Assembly (NCBI RefSeq): GCF_001426545.1
Contig: NZ_LMEZ01000010.1
Span: 124,001 to 188,000, forward strand
DNA length: 64,000 nt
Origin: Mycobacterium sp. Root135
Lineage (GTDB): Bacteria > Actinomycetota > Actinomycetes > Mycobacteriales > Mycobacteriaceae
Direction of reading: 5' to 3'
Notes under the pieces: generated by a model
What the model saw: the letters and a program-made list of their open reading frames with translations, nothing else
Told to the model about the DNA's origin: nothing
Databases searched by the model: none
Position numbers and translations under genes: made by a program
Shown: piece by piece, positions 54,158 through 62,760 of the stretch
How the letters are laid out: every line of letters begins with the position of its first letter
Position numbering within the stretch: the stretch's first letter is position 1

Positions 54158-55189
54158 CTACACCAGCGCGGCGAGATCCCTGATCTGCTCGGGCGAGCGG
54201 GCGCCGACGACCATCATCGTGACGCCCGACGCCTCCCACGCCGTGATCTGCTCACGCACGTAGTCCAGGTTGCCGACGATGGCCGAGTCGTCGACCAGCT
54301 CGTCGGGGATGACCTTCGCGGCCTCGTCCTTGCGGTCGGCGCGGAACAGCTTGGTGACGTCGTCGACCACCTCGGAGTAGCCCATCCGGCGGTAGACGTC
54401 GGCGTGAAAGTTGGTGTCCTCGGCGCCCATTCCGCCCATGTAGAGCGCCAGATGCGGCTTCATCAGCTCCATCACCTCGGCGCGGTCGTCGGTCACCACG
54501 ACCTGCGCCGTCGCACAGATTTCGAAGGTCTCGCGCGTTCGCCGGGCCCCCGGCCTGGCGAAGCCCTCGTCGAGCCACTCGTTGTACATGCCCGCGATTC
54601 GAGGCGAGTAGAAGATCGGCAGCCAGCCGTCGCAGATCTCGGCGGCCAGCGCCACGTTCTTCGGACCTTCGGCGCCCAGCATGACCGGGATGTCCGCCCG
54701 CAGCGGGTGGGTGATGGGCTTGAGGTTCTTGCCGAGACCCGTCGTGCCCTCACCGGTCAGCGGCAACGGATAGTGCGGGCCGTCGCTGTGCACGGGCGCC
54801 TCGCGGGCCCAGACCTGGCGCAGGATGTCCACGTATTCGCGGGTGCGGGCCAACGGCTTCGGGAACTTGGCGCCGTACCAACCCTCCACCACCTGCGGGC
54901 CGGAGACACCGAGGCCGACGATGTGCCGTCCCCCGGAGAGGTGGTCGAGGGTCAGTGCGGCCATCGCGAGTGCGGTGGGCGTCCGCGCCGACAACTGGAG
55001 CACCGACGTGCCGAGCCGCATGCGGGTGGTCTCGCGGCCCCACCAAGCCAGCGGCGTGTAGGCGTCCGAACCCCACGCCTCGGCGGTGAAGACGGTGTCG
55101 AAGTTCGCCTCCTCGGCGGCCGCGACGAGTTCCGCGTGGTTGGTCGGCGGCTGCGCCCCCCAGTAACCAAGCTGCAGTCCCAGTTTCAT
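54158..55189 (-). CDS. F420-dependent LLM-class oxidoreductase (Rv3520c-like)
   Basis: A 343-residue luciferase-like TIM-barrel protein. Motifs are MKLGLQLGYWG at the N-terminus, LGTSVLQLSARTP, LDHLSGGRHIVGLGVSGPQ and the substrate loop RIGADIP-like IPVMLGAEGPKNVALAAEICDGWLP. Such proteins use F420 (or FMN) for hydride transfer. KstR control and position imply a steroid or CoA-ester reduction, but the reaction is unknown. The ATG at 55189 has GGGAAGG upstream. Confidence 0.88.
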   Translation of the reverse strand: MKLGLQLGYWGAQPPTNHAELVAAAEEANFDTVFTAEAWGSDAYTPLAWWGRETTRMRLGTSVLQLSARTPTALAMAALTLDHLSGGRHIVGLGVSGPQVVEGWYGAKFPKPLARTREYVDILRQVWAREAPVHSDGPHYPLPLTGEGTTGLGKNLKPITHPLRADIPVMLGAEGPKNVALAAEICDGWLPIFYSPRIAGMYNEWLDEGFARPGARRTRETFEICATAQVVVTDDRAEVMELMKPHLALYMGGMGAEDTNFHADVYRRMGYSEVVDDVTKLFRADRKDEAAKVIPDELVDDSAIVGNLDYVREQITAWEASGVTMMVVGARSPEQIRDLAALV

Positions 55190-55236
55190 TGACGCCAACC
55201 TTCCCGGGCCTCGCTGCCCGTTCTTGCCTCGATTGT

Positions 55237-55250
55237 TAGAACCTGTTCTA
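55237..55250. promoter_or_regulatory. KstR-type operator between the LLM and DUF35 genes
   Basis: TAGAACCTGTTCTA, a full match. It is 9 bases upstream of the GTG start of the DUF35 gene, so it also argues against longer open frames that would include it. Confidence 0.88.
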
Positions 55251-55259
55251 CTCGACTCC

Positions 55260-56261
55260 GTGACCACCAGCCAAAGCAGCCCGGTGCAGCCCTCACCTCA
55301 TACGGAAGACCGCGAGCCGCCGCTCTCAGCTCCGCTGAAGCTGTCATTCGACTACACCCGTTCAGTCGGATCGGTGCTCGGCCGGTTCTTCACCGAACTC
55401 CGCGACCGACACGTCGTCGGCATCCGCGGATCGGACGGTCGGGTGCTCGTTCCGCCCGCCGAGTTCGACCCCGTCACCTATGCGCCGTTGACGGAGATCG
55501 TACCGGTGGCCAGCGTCGGAACCGTGACGTCGTGGACGTGGCAACCCGAGCCTCTGGAGGGCCAACCCCTCGACCGCCCGTTCGCGTGGGCGTTGATCAG
55601 ACTCGACGGCGCGGACACCGCGCTCATCCACGCGGTCGACGCCGGATCTCCGGACGCGATCGCCACCGGTGCGCGGGTACACGTGCACTGGGCCGACGAG
55701 CCCGTCGGCGCGATCACCGACATCGCGTACTTCGAGTTGGGAGACACCCCCGAGAATGCGCCAGAGGCGACCCTCGACCGCGACCCCGTGACGATGATCG
55801 TCACGCCGACGTCGATGGAGATCCAGCACACCGCATCGCATCCCGAGAGCACGTTCCTACGCGCCCTCGAGGAGGGCAGGCTGGTCGGCGCCAGCACCGT
55901 CGGCGGCAAGGTGTACTTCCCTGCGAGAGAAGCGGATCCGTCCACCGGACAGCAGCTCACCGAGTTCGTCGAGCTACCCGACAAGGGAACGGTGACGACG
56001 TTCGCGATCATCAACATCCCGTTCGCCGGGCAGAAGATCAAGCCGCCCTACGTCGCGGCCTACATCCTGCTCGACGGCGCGGACATCCCGTTCCTGCACC
56101 TGGTCACCGAGATCGAGGCGGCCGACGTCCGGATGGGCATGCGGGTGGAGGCGGTGTGGAAGCCCCGCGAGGAGTGGGGACTCGGCATCGACAACATCGA
56201 CCACTTCCGGCCGTCGGGTGAGCCCGACGCCGAATACGACACCTACAAGCACCACCAGTAA
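55260..56261 (+). CDS. Double DUF35/OB-fold protein (Rv3521-like)
   Basis: A 333-residue protein with two OB-fold (DUF35) modules: one with VGTVTSWTWQPEPLEG and ALIRLDGADTALIHAV (residues 45-165), one with KGTVTTFAIINIPFAGQ and AYILLDGADIPFLHLV (residues 195-315). DUF35 proteins are obligate partners of thiolase-like aldolases; ChsH2-Ltp2 is the known steroid example. It precedes ltp4 and ltp3 in one operon, so it is probably their partner. No zinc-ribbon cysteines are visible. GTG start just after a KstR site. Confidence 0.85.
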   Translation: MTTSQSSPVQPSPHTEDREPPLSAPLKLSFDYTRSVGSVLGRFFTELRDRHVVGIRGSDGRVLVPPAEFDPVTYAPLTEIVPVASVGTVTSWTWQPEPLEGQPLDRPFAWALIRLDGADTALIHAVDAGSPDAIATGARVHVHWADEPVGAITDIAYFELGDTPENAPEATLDRDPVTMIVTPTSMEIQHTASHPESTFLRALEEGRLVGASTVGGKVYFPAREADPSTGQQLTEFVELPDKGTVTTFAIINIPFAGQKIKPPYVAAYILLDGADIPFLHLVTEIEAADVRMGMRVEAVWKPREEWGLGIDNIDHFRPSGEPDAEYDTYKHHQ

Positions 56262-56276
56262 GGCGGGCGCACACGC

Positions 56277-57332
56277 ATGACTGAAGTAGCAGTGGTCGGA
56301 TTCGCACATGCCCCGCATGTGCGCCGCACCGAGGGCACCACCAACGGCGTCGAAATGCTCATGCCCTGCTTCGCCGAGCTGTACGCCGACCTGGGCATCA
56401 AGCAGACCGACATCGGTTTCTGGTGCTCGGGATCATCGGATTACCTTGCCGGGCGGGCATTTTCGTTCATCTCCGCGATCGACTCGATCGGCGCCGTTCC
56501 GCCCATCAACGAGTCACACGTCGAGATGGACGCCGCGTGGGCGCTGTACGAGGCGTACATCAAGATTCTGACCGGATCGGTCGACACCGCCCTCGTCTAC
56601 GGGTTCGGCAAGTCGTCGGCGGGCATCCTGCGCCGAACCATGGCGATGCAGTCCGATCCGTACACCGTCGCACCGCTGTGGCCGGACGCCGTCTCGACCG
56701 CCGGCTTGCAGGCCCGGCTCGGACTGGAATCCGGCAAGTGGACCGCCGAGCAGATGGCCCAGGTCGCCCTGGACGCCATGAACGCCGCGCCCCGCACCGA
56801 TTCCGTCGAGCCGGCCCAGAGTGTCGAGGAGCTGCTGGAGCGGCCGTACTTCGCGGACCCGTTGCGCCGCCATGACATCGCCCCGATCACCGACGGTGCG
56901 TCGGCGATCGTGTTGGCCTCGGGCGACAAGGCCAGGGAGCTGCGCGAAAACCCTGCGTGGATAACCGGTTTCGAGCACCGCATCGAGACGCCCATTCTGG
57001 GTGCCCGCGATCTCACCTCCTCGCCGTCGACTGCGTCATCTGCGGCCGCGGCGACCGGCGGTGACGTGGGCTCGATCGACGTCGCCGAGCTTTACGCCCC
57101 CTTCAGCCACCAGCAGTTGATCCTCGCCGAGGCAATCGGGCTGAACGGCTCGACCAAGGTCAACCCGTCGGGTGGAGCGCTCGCCGCCAACCCGATGTTC
57201 TCGACCGGCTTGGAGCGCATCGGCTTCGCCGCAAGGCACGTCTTCGACGGCTCGGCCCAGCGGGTGCTCGCCCATGCGACGAGTGGGGCTGCGCTGCAAC
57301 AGAATCTGGTCGCGGTCATGGAGGGAAAGTAA
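56277..57332 (+). CDS. ltp4: Thiolase-like lipid-transfer protein Ltp4
   Basis: A 351-residue thiolase-fold protein. The region that normally holds the nucleophilic cysteine reads PPINESHVEMDAAWALYEAY, without Cys. The C-terminal SGGALAANPMF and VLAHATSGAALQQN remain. In Rhodococcus ltp3 and ltp4 are needed for C24-branched sterol side-chain removal. Lack of the thiolase cysteine points to a retro-aldol role. Operon: DUF35 - ltp4 - ltp3. Confidence 0.9.
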   Translation: MTEVAVVGFAHAPHVRRTEGTTNGVEMLMPCFAELYADLGIKQTDIGFWCSGSSDYLAGRAFSFISAIDSIGAVPPINESHVEMDAAWALYEAYIKILTGSVDTALVYGFGKSSAGILRRTMAMQSDPYTVAPLWPDAVSTAGLQARLGLESGKWTAEQMAQVALDAMNAAPRTDSVEPAQSVEELLERPYFADPLRRHDIAPITDGASAIVLASGDKARELRENPAWITGFEHRIETPILGARDLTSSPSTASSAAAATGGDVGSIDVAELYAPFSHQQLILAEAIGLNGSTKVNPSGGALAANPMFSTGLERIGFAARHVFDGSAQRVLAHATSGAALQQNLVAVMEGK

Positions 57333-57333
57333 A

Positions 57334-58503
57334 ATGGCAGGCAATCTCGCCGCCGTTCTCGGCACCGGGCAGACGAAGTACGTCGCCAAGCGCAAGGACG
57401 TCTCGATGAACGGCCTGGTTCGCGAGGCCATCGACAAGGCACTTGAGGACTCCGGTTCCACGTTCGACGACATCGACGCCGTGGTGGTCGGCAAGGCGCC
57501 CGACTTCTTCGAGGGCGTCATGATGCCCGAGTTGTTCATGGCCGACGCCGTCGGAGCGACGGGCAAGCCGCTGATCCGGGTGCACACCGCCGGTTCGGTC
57601 GGCGGGTCGACCGCGGTCGTCGCGGCCAGCCTGGTGCAATCGGGCAAGTACAAGCGCGTGCTGACGATGGCGTGGGAGAAGCAGTCGGAATCGAATGCCA
57701 TGTGGGCGTTGAGCATTCCGGTGCCGTTCACCAAGCCGGTTGGCGCGGGCGCCGGCGGTTACTTCGCGCCGCACATCCGGTCATACATCCGCCGGTCAGG
57801 GGCACCGACGCACATCGGCGCGATGGTGGCGGTGAAGGACCGGCTCAACGGGGCGAAGAACCCGCTGGCCCACCTGCATCAGCCCGACATCACGCTGGAG
57901 AAGGTGATGGCGTCCCAAATGCTCTGGGATCCCATCCGTTTCGACGAGACCTGCCCGTCGTCGGACGGCGCGTGCGCGCTGGTCATCGGCAACGAGGAGA
58001 TCGCCGATCAACGCGTGCAGGACGGCCATCCCGTTGCGTGGATCCACGCCACCGCGTTGCGCACCGAGCCGCTGGCCTACTCCGGCCGGGACCAGGTCAA
58101 CCCCCAGGCCGGCAGGGACGCGTCCGCGGCGTTGTGGCGCGATGCGGGCATCACCTCACCCATCGACGAGATCGACGTCGCCGAGGTCTACGTCCCGTTC
58201 TCCTGGTTCGAGCCGATGTGGCTGGAGAACCTCGGGTTCGCGGCGGAGGGCGAGGGCTGGAAGCTCACCGAAGCTGGCGAGACGGCGATCGGTGGCCGCA
58301 TCCCCTTCAACCCGTCCGGAGGCGTGCTGTCCAGCAACCCCATTGGGGCCTCAGGCATGATCCGTTTCGCCGAGTCGGCGATCCAGGTGATGGGCAAGGC
58401 GGGTGACCACCAGGTCGAGGGCGCCCGCAAGGCGCTGGGGCACGCCTACGGCGGCGGTTCGCAGTACTACTCGATGTGGGTGGTGTCGGCGGACAAGCGG
58501 TAA
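57334..58503 (+). CDS. ltp3: Thiolase-like lipid-transfer protein Ltp3
   Basis: A 389-residue thiolase-fold protein. The expected nucleophile region reads RVHTAGSVGGSTAVVAAS, again without Cys. Conserved elements include VDEIDVAEVYVPFSWFEP-type segment (EIDVAEVYVPFSW), NPSGGVLSSNP and the end GHAYGGGSQYYSMWV, where Tyr residues may act as in Ltp2. Only one base separates it from ltp4. It most likely forms a heteromer with Ltp4 and the DUF35 protein to release the side-chain fragment of C24-branched sterols. Confidence 0.9.
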   Translation: MAGNLAAVLGTGQTKYVAKRKDVSMNGLVREAIDKALEDSGSTFDDIDAVVVGKAPDFFEGVMMPELFMADAVGATGKPLIRVHTAGSVGGSTAVVAASLVQSGKYKRVLTMAWEKQSESNAMWALSIPVPFTKPVGAGAGGYFAPHIRSYIRRSGAPTHIGAMVAVKDRLNGAKNPLAHLHQPDITLEKVMASQMLWDPIRFDETCPSSDGACALVIGNEEIADQRVQDGHPVAWIHATALRTEPLAYSGRDQVNPQAGRDASAALWRDAGITSPIDEIDVAEVYVPFSWFEPMWLENLGFAAEGEGWKLTEAGETAIGGRIPFNPSGGVLSSNPIGASGMIRFAESAIQVMGKAGDHQVEGARKALGHAYGGGSQYYSMWVVSADKR

Positions 58504-58570
58504 GCCGTCGCCCGGCAACCGGTCGCGTACGTTGGAGGGGAATTTCAACCCCAACCCTTCTCAACAATTG

Positions 58571-59221
58571 ATGACACTTAAATTTCTCGCGCCCAAAGCC
58601 CTCGTTGCCGCCCTGTCGACCCTGCTCGTCGTCGGAATCAGTGGCTGCACGCCGCCCGACGGCGGTGGCGGCACCACGGCCCAAAGCAGCAGCAGCGTGC
58701 CGACGTTGCCGACCGTGCCCTACGCGCCGTCCACCACGAAGACCTCGGAGGCGGCGGCTCCGGCCGACTACCGCGACCTGTTGCTCTCCGCCTCGGACCT
58801 CACCGACGCCGACGACACATTCGTCGAGCGCTCCAGGGAAGCCAACCCCAACGGAGGCACTGGGGCCAGCGCGTTCTTCGTCAACGGCGAGGACAGCCGG
58901 GCGATCATCGACACGTTCCTGATCTATCCGGACGCCGCCACGGCGACGGCCACGCTGAAGCAGGCGGCCGGCACCCTTCCGACGCTGGTCGCGGGCGGAA
59001 CACCGCAGCCCTTGGCCGTCGGAACGGACGGGGTGGTGGTGTCGGGAACGGCCCCCGACGAGGACAAGGCGGTCACGCTGGTCTTCTTCTCCGAGGGCAA
59101 GGCGTTGGTCCGCCTGGAGTTTCAAAGCGCGGTCGGCGACCCCACGACGGGCGATTTCGTAGCCGACGTGGCGAAGATGCAGCAGATTGCGCTGCGGGTC
59201 GGGCTCGAGGCCGATCAGTAG
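58571..59221 (+). CDS. Lipoprotein downstream of ltp3 (Rv3524-like)
   Basis: A 216-residue predicted lipoprotein: signal with lipobox VGISGC (Cys at about residue 22), a Gly/Ser/Thr linker, and an exported domain with YRDLLLSASDLTDADDTFVERS, FLIYPDAATATATLKQ and LVFFSEGKALVRLEF. This resembles the PknD/PknH-adjacent DUF family of sensor-like lipoproteins. ATG at 58571 follows TTG 58568. Function unknown; position at the end of the ltp operon suggests an envelope role in sterol use. Confidence 0.75.
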   Translation: MTLKFLAPKALVAALSTLLVVGISGCTPPDGGGGTTAQSSSSVPTLPTVPYAPSTTKTSEAAAPADYRDLLLSASDLTDADDTFVERSREANPNGGTGASAFFVNGEDSRAIIDTFLIYPDAATATATLKQAAGTLPTLVAGGTPQPLAVGTDGVVVSGTAPDEDKAVTLVFFSEGKALVRLEFQSAVGDPTTGDFVADVAKMQQIALRVGLEADQ

Positions 59222-59259
59222 GTCTCCGTAGCTCGCATTGCGCACGGGGTGGGAAAAAC

Positions 59260-59273
59260 TGTAACGTGTTCTA
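59260..59273. promoter_or_regulatory. KstR-type operator upstream of kshA
   Basis: TGTAACGTGTTCTA is identical to the distal mce4 promoter site (40326). It is 30 bases upstream of the kshA GTG. Confidence 0.9.
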
Positions 59274-59303
59274 GTTAGTGAGCAACGGAACGGGAGGCCC
59301 ACC

Positions 59304-60458
59304 GTGAGTAGCGAGACAACCGCGGTATCCGCGAACATTCGTGAGATCGACACCGGAGCACTGCCGGACCGCTACGCGCGGGGCTGGCACTGCATCGGCC
59401 CGGTGGTGAACTTCGACGACGGCAAGCCGCATTCCGTGGAGATCTTCGGCACCAAGCTGGTGGTCTTCGCCGACTCCAATGGTGACCTCAAGATCCTCGA
59501 CGGCTACTGCAGGCACATGGGTGGCGACCTGTCGCAGGGCACCGTCAAGGGTGACGAGGTCGCCTGCCCGTTCCACGACTGGCGCTGGGGCGGCGACGGC
59601 AAGTGCAAGCTGGTGCCCTACGCCAAGCGCACGCCTCGGCTGGCCCGCACCCGCGCCTGGGAAACCGACGTCCGCAACGGCCTGCTGTACGTGTGGCACG
59701 ACCACGAGGGCAACCCGCCGTCGCCCGAGCTCCGCATTCCGGAGCTGCCCGAGTACGGCACCGACGACTGGACCGAGTGGCGCTGGAACTCGATGCTCAT
59801 CGAGGGTTCCAACTGCCGCGAGATCATCGACAACGTCACCGACATGGCGCACTTCTTCTACATCCACTTCGGCTTGCCGACGTACTTCAAGAACGTCTTC
59901 GAGGGCCACGTCGCGTCGCAGTACCTGCACAACGTGGGCAGGCCCGACGTCAACGACCTCGGCACCGCGTATGGCGAGGCCCACCTCGACTCCGAGGCGT
60001 CCTACTTCGGCCCGTCGTTCATGATCAACTGGCTGCACAACAACTACGGCGGGTTCAAGGCCGAGTCGATCCTGATCAACTGCCACTACCCGGTGAACCA
60101 GGATTCGTTCGTACTGCAGTGGGGCGTCATCGTCGAAAAGCCCAAGGGCATGGACGAGAAGATGACCGAGAAGCTGTCCAAGGCGTTCACCGAAGGCGTC
60201 AGCAAGGGCTTCCTCCAGGACGTCGAGATCTGGAAGCACAAGACGCGGATCGACAACCCGCTGCTGGTCGAAGAGGACGGCGCGGTGTACCAGATGCGCC
60301 GTTGGTACCAGCAGTTCTACGTCGACGTCGCCGACGTGACCCCGGACATGACCGACCGGTTCGAGATCGAGGTCGACACCACGGCGGCCAACGAGAAGTG
60401 GCATGTCGAGGTGGAGGAGAACCTCCGCAAGCGTGCCGAGGAACAGCCCGCGACATGA
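59304..60458 (+). CDS. kshA: 3-ketosteroid 9-alpha-hydroxylase oxygenase KshA
   Basis: A 384-residue Rieske oxygenase that opens the steroid nucleus by hydroxylating C9 of androstenedione-type substrates (or their CoA esters). The Rieske [2Fe-2S] ligands are Cys69, His71, Cys88 and His91 (GYCRHMGGDL, CPFHDW). The mononuclear iron site is in DNVTDMAHFFYIHF with two His, plus a later Asp. It requires the reductase KshB, which is not in the window. GTG start. It overlaps the next gene by ATGA. Confidence 0.97.
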   Translation: MSSETTAVSANIREIDTGALPDRYARGWHCIGPVVNFDDGKPHSVEIFGTKLVVFADSNGDLKILDGYCRHMGGDLSQGTVKGDEVACPFHDWRWGGDGKCKLVPYAKRTPRLARTRAWETDVRNGLLYVWHDHEGNPPSPELRIPELPEYGTDDWTEWRWNSMLIEGSNCREIIDNVTDMAHFFYIHFGLPTYFKNVFEGHVASQYLHNVGRPDVNDLGTAYGEAHLDSEASYFGPSFMINWLHNNYGGFKAESILINCHYPVNQDSFVLQWGVIVEKPKGMDEKMTEKLSKAFTEGVSKGFLQDVEIWKHKTRIDNPLLVEEDGAVYQMRRWYQQFYVDVADVTPDMTDRFEIEVDTTAANEKWHVEVEENLRKRAEEQPAT

Positions 60459-60958
60459 GTGACGCGCCAGACGTTGGTTCGATTGTCGGCTCCGCCGACG
60501 GTGACCCGAATGTCGGCCCCGCCGACGTCGACCGGCTGGCGCGCTCCATGCTGGCCCTTCTCGGTCACGACGACGACGAACACCCCACCGCGACCCGCGA
60601 AGCCACCGGAACATGGTCCAAGGCGCCTGACTTCGCCTCCGACCCCGACCGGGCGGCGGCGGTCAAGGAAGCGTCCGCGCGGGACCGCGAGCGCTATTTG
60701 ACCGCGGGGCTGACCCCGGTCGACTGTCGGTTCTGCCACGTCACCGTCGCCGTCAAGAAGCTCGGCGCGGGACACACTGCGGTGCAATGGAGTTCGGAAG
60801 CCACCCAGCGCTGCGCGACGTTCGCCGAAGTACGGGCCAACGGCGGTGACAGCAGCAGGAGCAAGTCGTGCCCTCGGCTCTCCGACAGCATCAGGCACGC
60901 CGTGGCCGAGGGCTGCCTCGAGGAGCAGTCGAGCGCACCGTCACCCGGCGACGGCTAG
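60455..60958 (+). CDS. Cysteine-motif protein coupled to kshA (Rv3527-like)
   Basis: A 167-residue soluble protein that I cannot assign. After an acidic N-terminus and a helix (DVDRLARSMLALLGHDDDE), the second half has five cysteines: DCRFCHVT, QRCATF, KSCPRL and EGCLEE. Such spacing could bind zinc or an Fe-S cluster. ATGA coupling to kshA and conservation of order (Rv3527 follows kshA in M. tuberculosis) imply a role with the hydroxylase, for example assembly or electron transfer. Unproven. Confidence 0.72.
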   Translation: MSDAPDVGSIVGSADGDPNVGPADVDRLARSMLALLGHDDDEHPTATREATGTWSKAPDFASDPDRAAAVKEASARDRERYLTAGLTPVDCRFCHVTVAVKKLGAGHTAVQWSSEATQRCATFAEVRANGGDSSRSKSCPRLSDSIRHAVAEGCLEEQSSAPSPGDG

Positions 60959-60962
60959 CGCG

Positions 60963-61616
60963 TTGCGCAGCCTGGGAGCAATCCTGTTCGCCGGGTTGCT
61001 GCTCTGCGGGTGTACGCGGACCATCGACGACGCCCGCCCGCAGATGGCGCGTCCGGTCGGTCCCATCGCCGCCGGCCAGGTTGAGGACCTGCTGAGCACC
61101 AACGCCGATTCCACTGAGCTTCCCAGCCCGTACGTCTCGGCCGAGCCTGCCGAATGTGCGGCTCTCGCTCAGGAACGCCAGGCGCCCTTGATCTTCGGCC
61201 CCAAGCCCGTTGCCCACAGCGGCGGGTACTGGCTCGACGAAGCCGTCCCCACCTCCCACTCCAACGTCATCGAATTGGTTGGCGTCTATCACAGCGACTA
61301 CGACCCCAGGGCGGCGGTGGACGACGTCCGGCGCACCATCGATGCCTGCCGGGACCGGCCACTGAAGGCGGCCGGTGAGGACGGCACGATCAACGAGTTT
61401 CGTCTCCAACCGTCGAAGGAGTCCGGCTCACCCCAGATCGCTCTTTGGTCGATGACCGACCCCGGCGACACCTGGACCTGTGAAAACGCATTCATCTCCG
61501 CCCACAACGCGGCCGTCGAGATCACGACTTGCTCGGAGAGCGCCGGCTACGACGTCCTGGCGCTCGCGACAGGTGCACTGAAGCGCATCGAGGCACTTGC
61601 CAACATGACGAACTGA
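60963..61616 (+). CDS. Lipoprotein with PknH-like extracellular domain
   Basis: A 217-residue predicted lipoprotein, probable TTG start at 60963. Signal with lipobox LLLCGC (Cys at about residue 17). The exported domain matches the PknH C-terminal sensor type: PAECAALAQ, NVIELVGVYHSDYDPRAAV, TIDACRD, WTCENAF and ITTCSE, four cysteines expected to form two disulfides. It follows the Rv3527-like gene by 4 bases. Ligand unknown. Confidence 0.78.
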   Translation: MRSLGAILFAGLLLCGCTRTIDDARPQMARPVGPIAAGQVEDLLSTNADSTELPSPYVSAEPAECAALAQERQAPLIFGPKPVAHSGGYWLDEAVPTSHSNVIELVGVYHSDYDPRAAVDDVRRTIDACRDRPLKAAGEDGTINEFRLQPSKESGSPQIALWSMTDPGDTWTCENAFISAHNAAVEITTCSESAGYDVLALATGALKRIEALANMTN

Positions 61617-61620
61617 GTCC

Positions 61621-62760
61621 TCACAGCCCCTTGAAGCGCTCCTTGACTTGCTCGTCGGTCAGTCCGTAGTCGGCGAGTGCATAGGTGTGCTTGGGCGCCC
61701 GCGGCCCCTTCTGGCTCTCGGCGTGCATCGTCGTCATGGACTCCCTGGCGGCATCGGTGTAGTCGATGCCGAACTGCTGGTAGATCTTCTCGACGACCGA
61801 GATCGGGTCCTTGATGAACTCGAAGTAGTCAAGGTCGTAGAACTGCGCCGGGTCGTGCTTCGCCCGTTCGGCGTTGAACAACTCCAGACCGCGTGACCAT
61901 GTCTCCAGCGAGTCCTGCCCGATGACGTCACCGGTGAAGACGTTCGACCACCCCTCGGTAGTGTGCTGTGCCAACGAGCACATCGACGCCATGATGGTCT
62001 CCGCGGGACGGTGACACTGCACCACCAGCGCGTCGGGGTACGTGGCGAACAACGCGTCGAGGGCAAACAAGTGGCTGGGATTCTTGAGCACCCAACGCTT
62101 CTCGGGCTCGTGGAGTCCGATCAGCTGGAGGTTCTTGCGGTGACGCTGATAGGGCTTGGTCCAGTCCTGCTGGGAGAGCCACTGCGAGTACGTCGGTACG
62201 TGCGCGAGCGTCTCGTAGGACACCGAGTGCAGTGACTGGCGCAGCAGTTGCCAGCACTCCTCCACCTCGTCGGCGGTCATGTAGTGCAGCCCGGTGTAGT
62301 CGGGGTTGTCCTCGTGCGCCTTGCTGAACTGTGCGTCGATCTGCTGGAAGACCGGGTTCTGCGACCAGGTTTCGCGCGGCGGCCGCGGTTGCGGGAACTC
62401 TGCGAGCCACAGCTCGAGACCCTGGTGCGCGGGGTCGGCGGTGAGCAGCCGATGGATGGCGGTGGTTCCGGTGCGTGGCAGGCCGGTCACGAAGATCGGG
62501 CGCTCGATCGGCACGTCCACGTGCTGCGGGTACTGCTTGAAGGCCGCTTCGGACACCAGTCGGGCCACTAGGGCGTTGCGGACGAAGAACCTCTGCATCT
62601 TGCTGCCGAACTCGGTGAGTTCGGCGTCCCGGCTGAACGAGTCGAGCAGCACCCCGAGAGCTTCGAGGTAGTTGTCGTCGTCGACGCCGAAGTCGTCGAG
62701 CCCACACGCCTTCGTCGCCGAGGCATGCAGGTCCTCGACGGATCCGACGTTCGTCCTCAT
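61621..62760 (-). CDS. Sulfotransferase-family protein (Rv3529c-like)
   Basis: A 379-residue protein. The PAPS-binding 5' loop is FVTGLPRTGTTAIHRLL, the 3'-phosphate site is near VLKNPSHLFALDALFATYPDALVVQCHR, and the acidic substrate loop ADEVEECW is present. This is the pattern of actinobacterial cytosolic sulfotransferases (Stf-type). The homologue has been suggested as a sterol sulfotransferase only by its position; activity is unknown. Start ATG overlaps the SDR stop (ATGA). Confidence 0.87.
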   Translation of the reverse strand: MRTNVGSVEDLHASATKACGLDDFGVDDDNYLEALGVLLDSFSRDAELTEFGSKMQRFFVRNALVARLVSEAAFKQYPQHVDVPIERPIFVTGLPRTGTTAIHRLLTADPAHQGLELWLAEFPQPRPPRETWSQNPVFQQIDAQFSKAHEDNPDYTGLHYMTADEVEECWQLLRQSLHSVSYETLAHVPTYSQWLSQQDWTKPYQRHRKNLQLIGLHEPEKRWVLKNPSHLFALDALFATYPDALVVQCHRPAETIMASMCSLAQHTTEGWSNVFTGDVIGQDSLETWSRGLELFNAERAKHDPAQFYDLDYFEFIKDPISVVEKIYQQFGIDYTDAARESMTTMHAESQKGPRAPKHTYALADYGLTDEQVKERFKGL

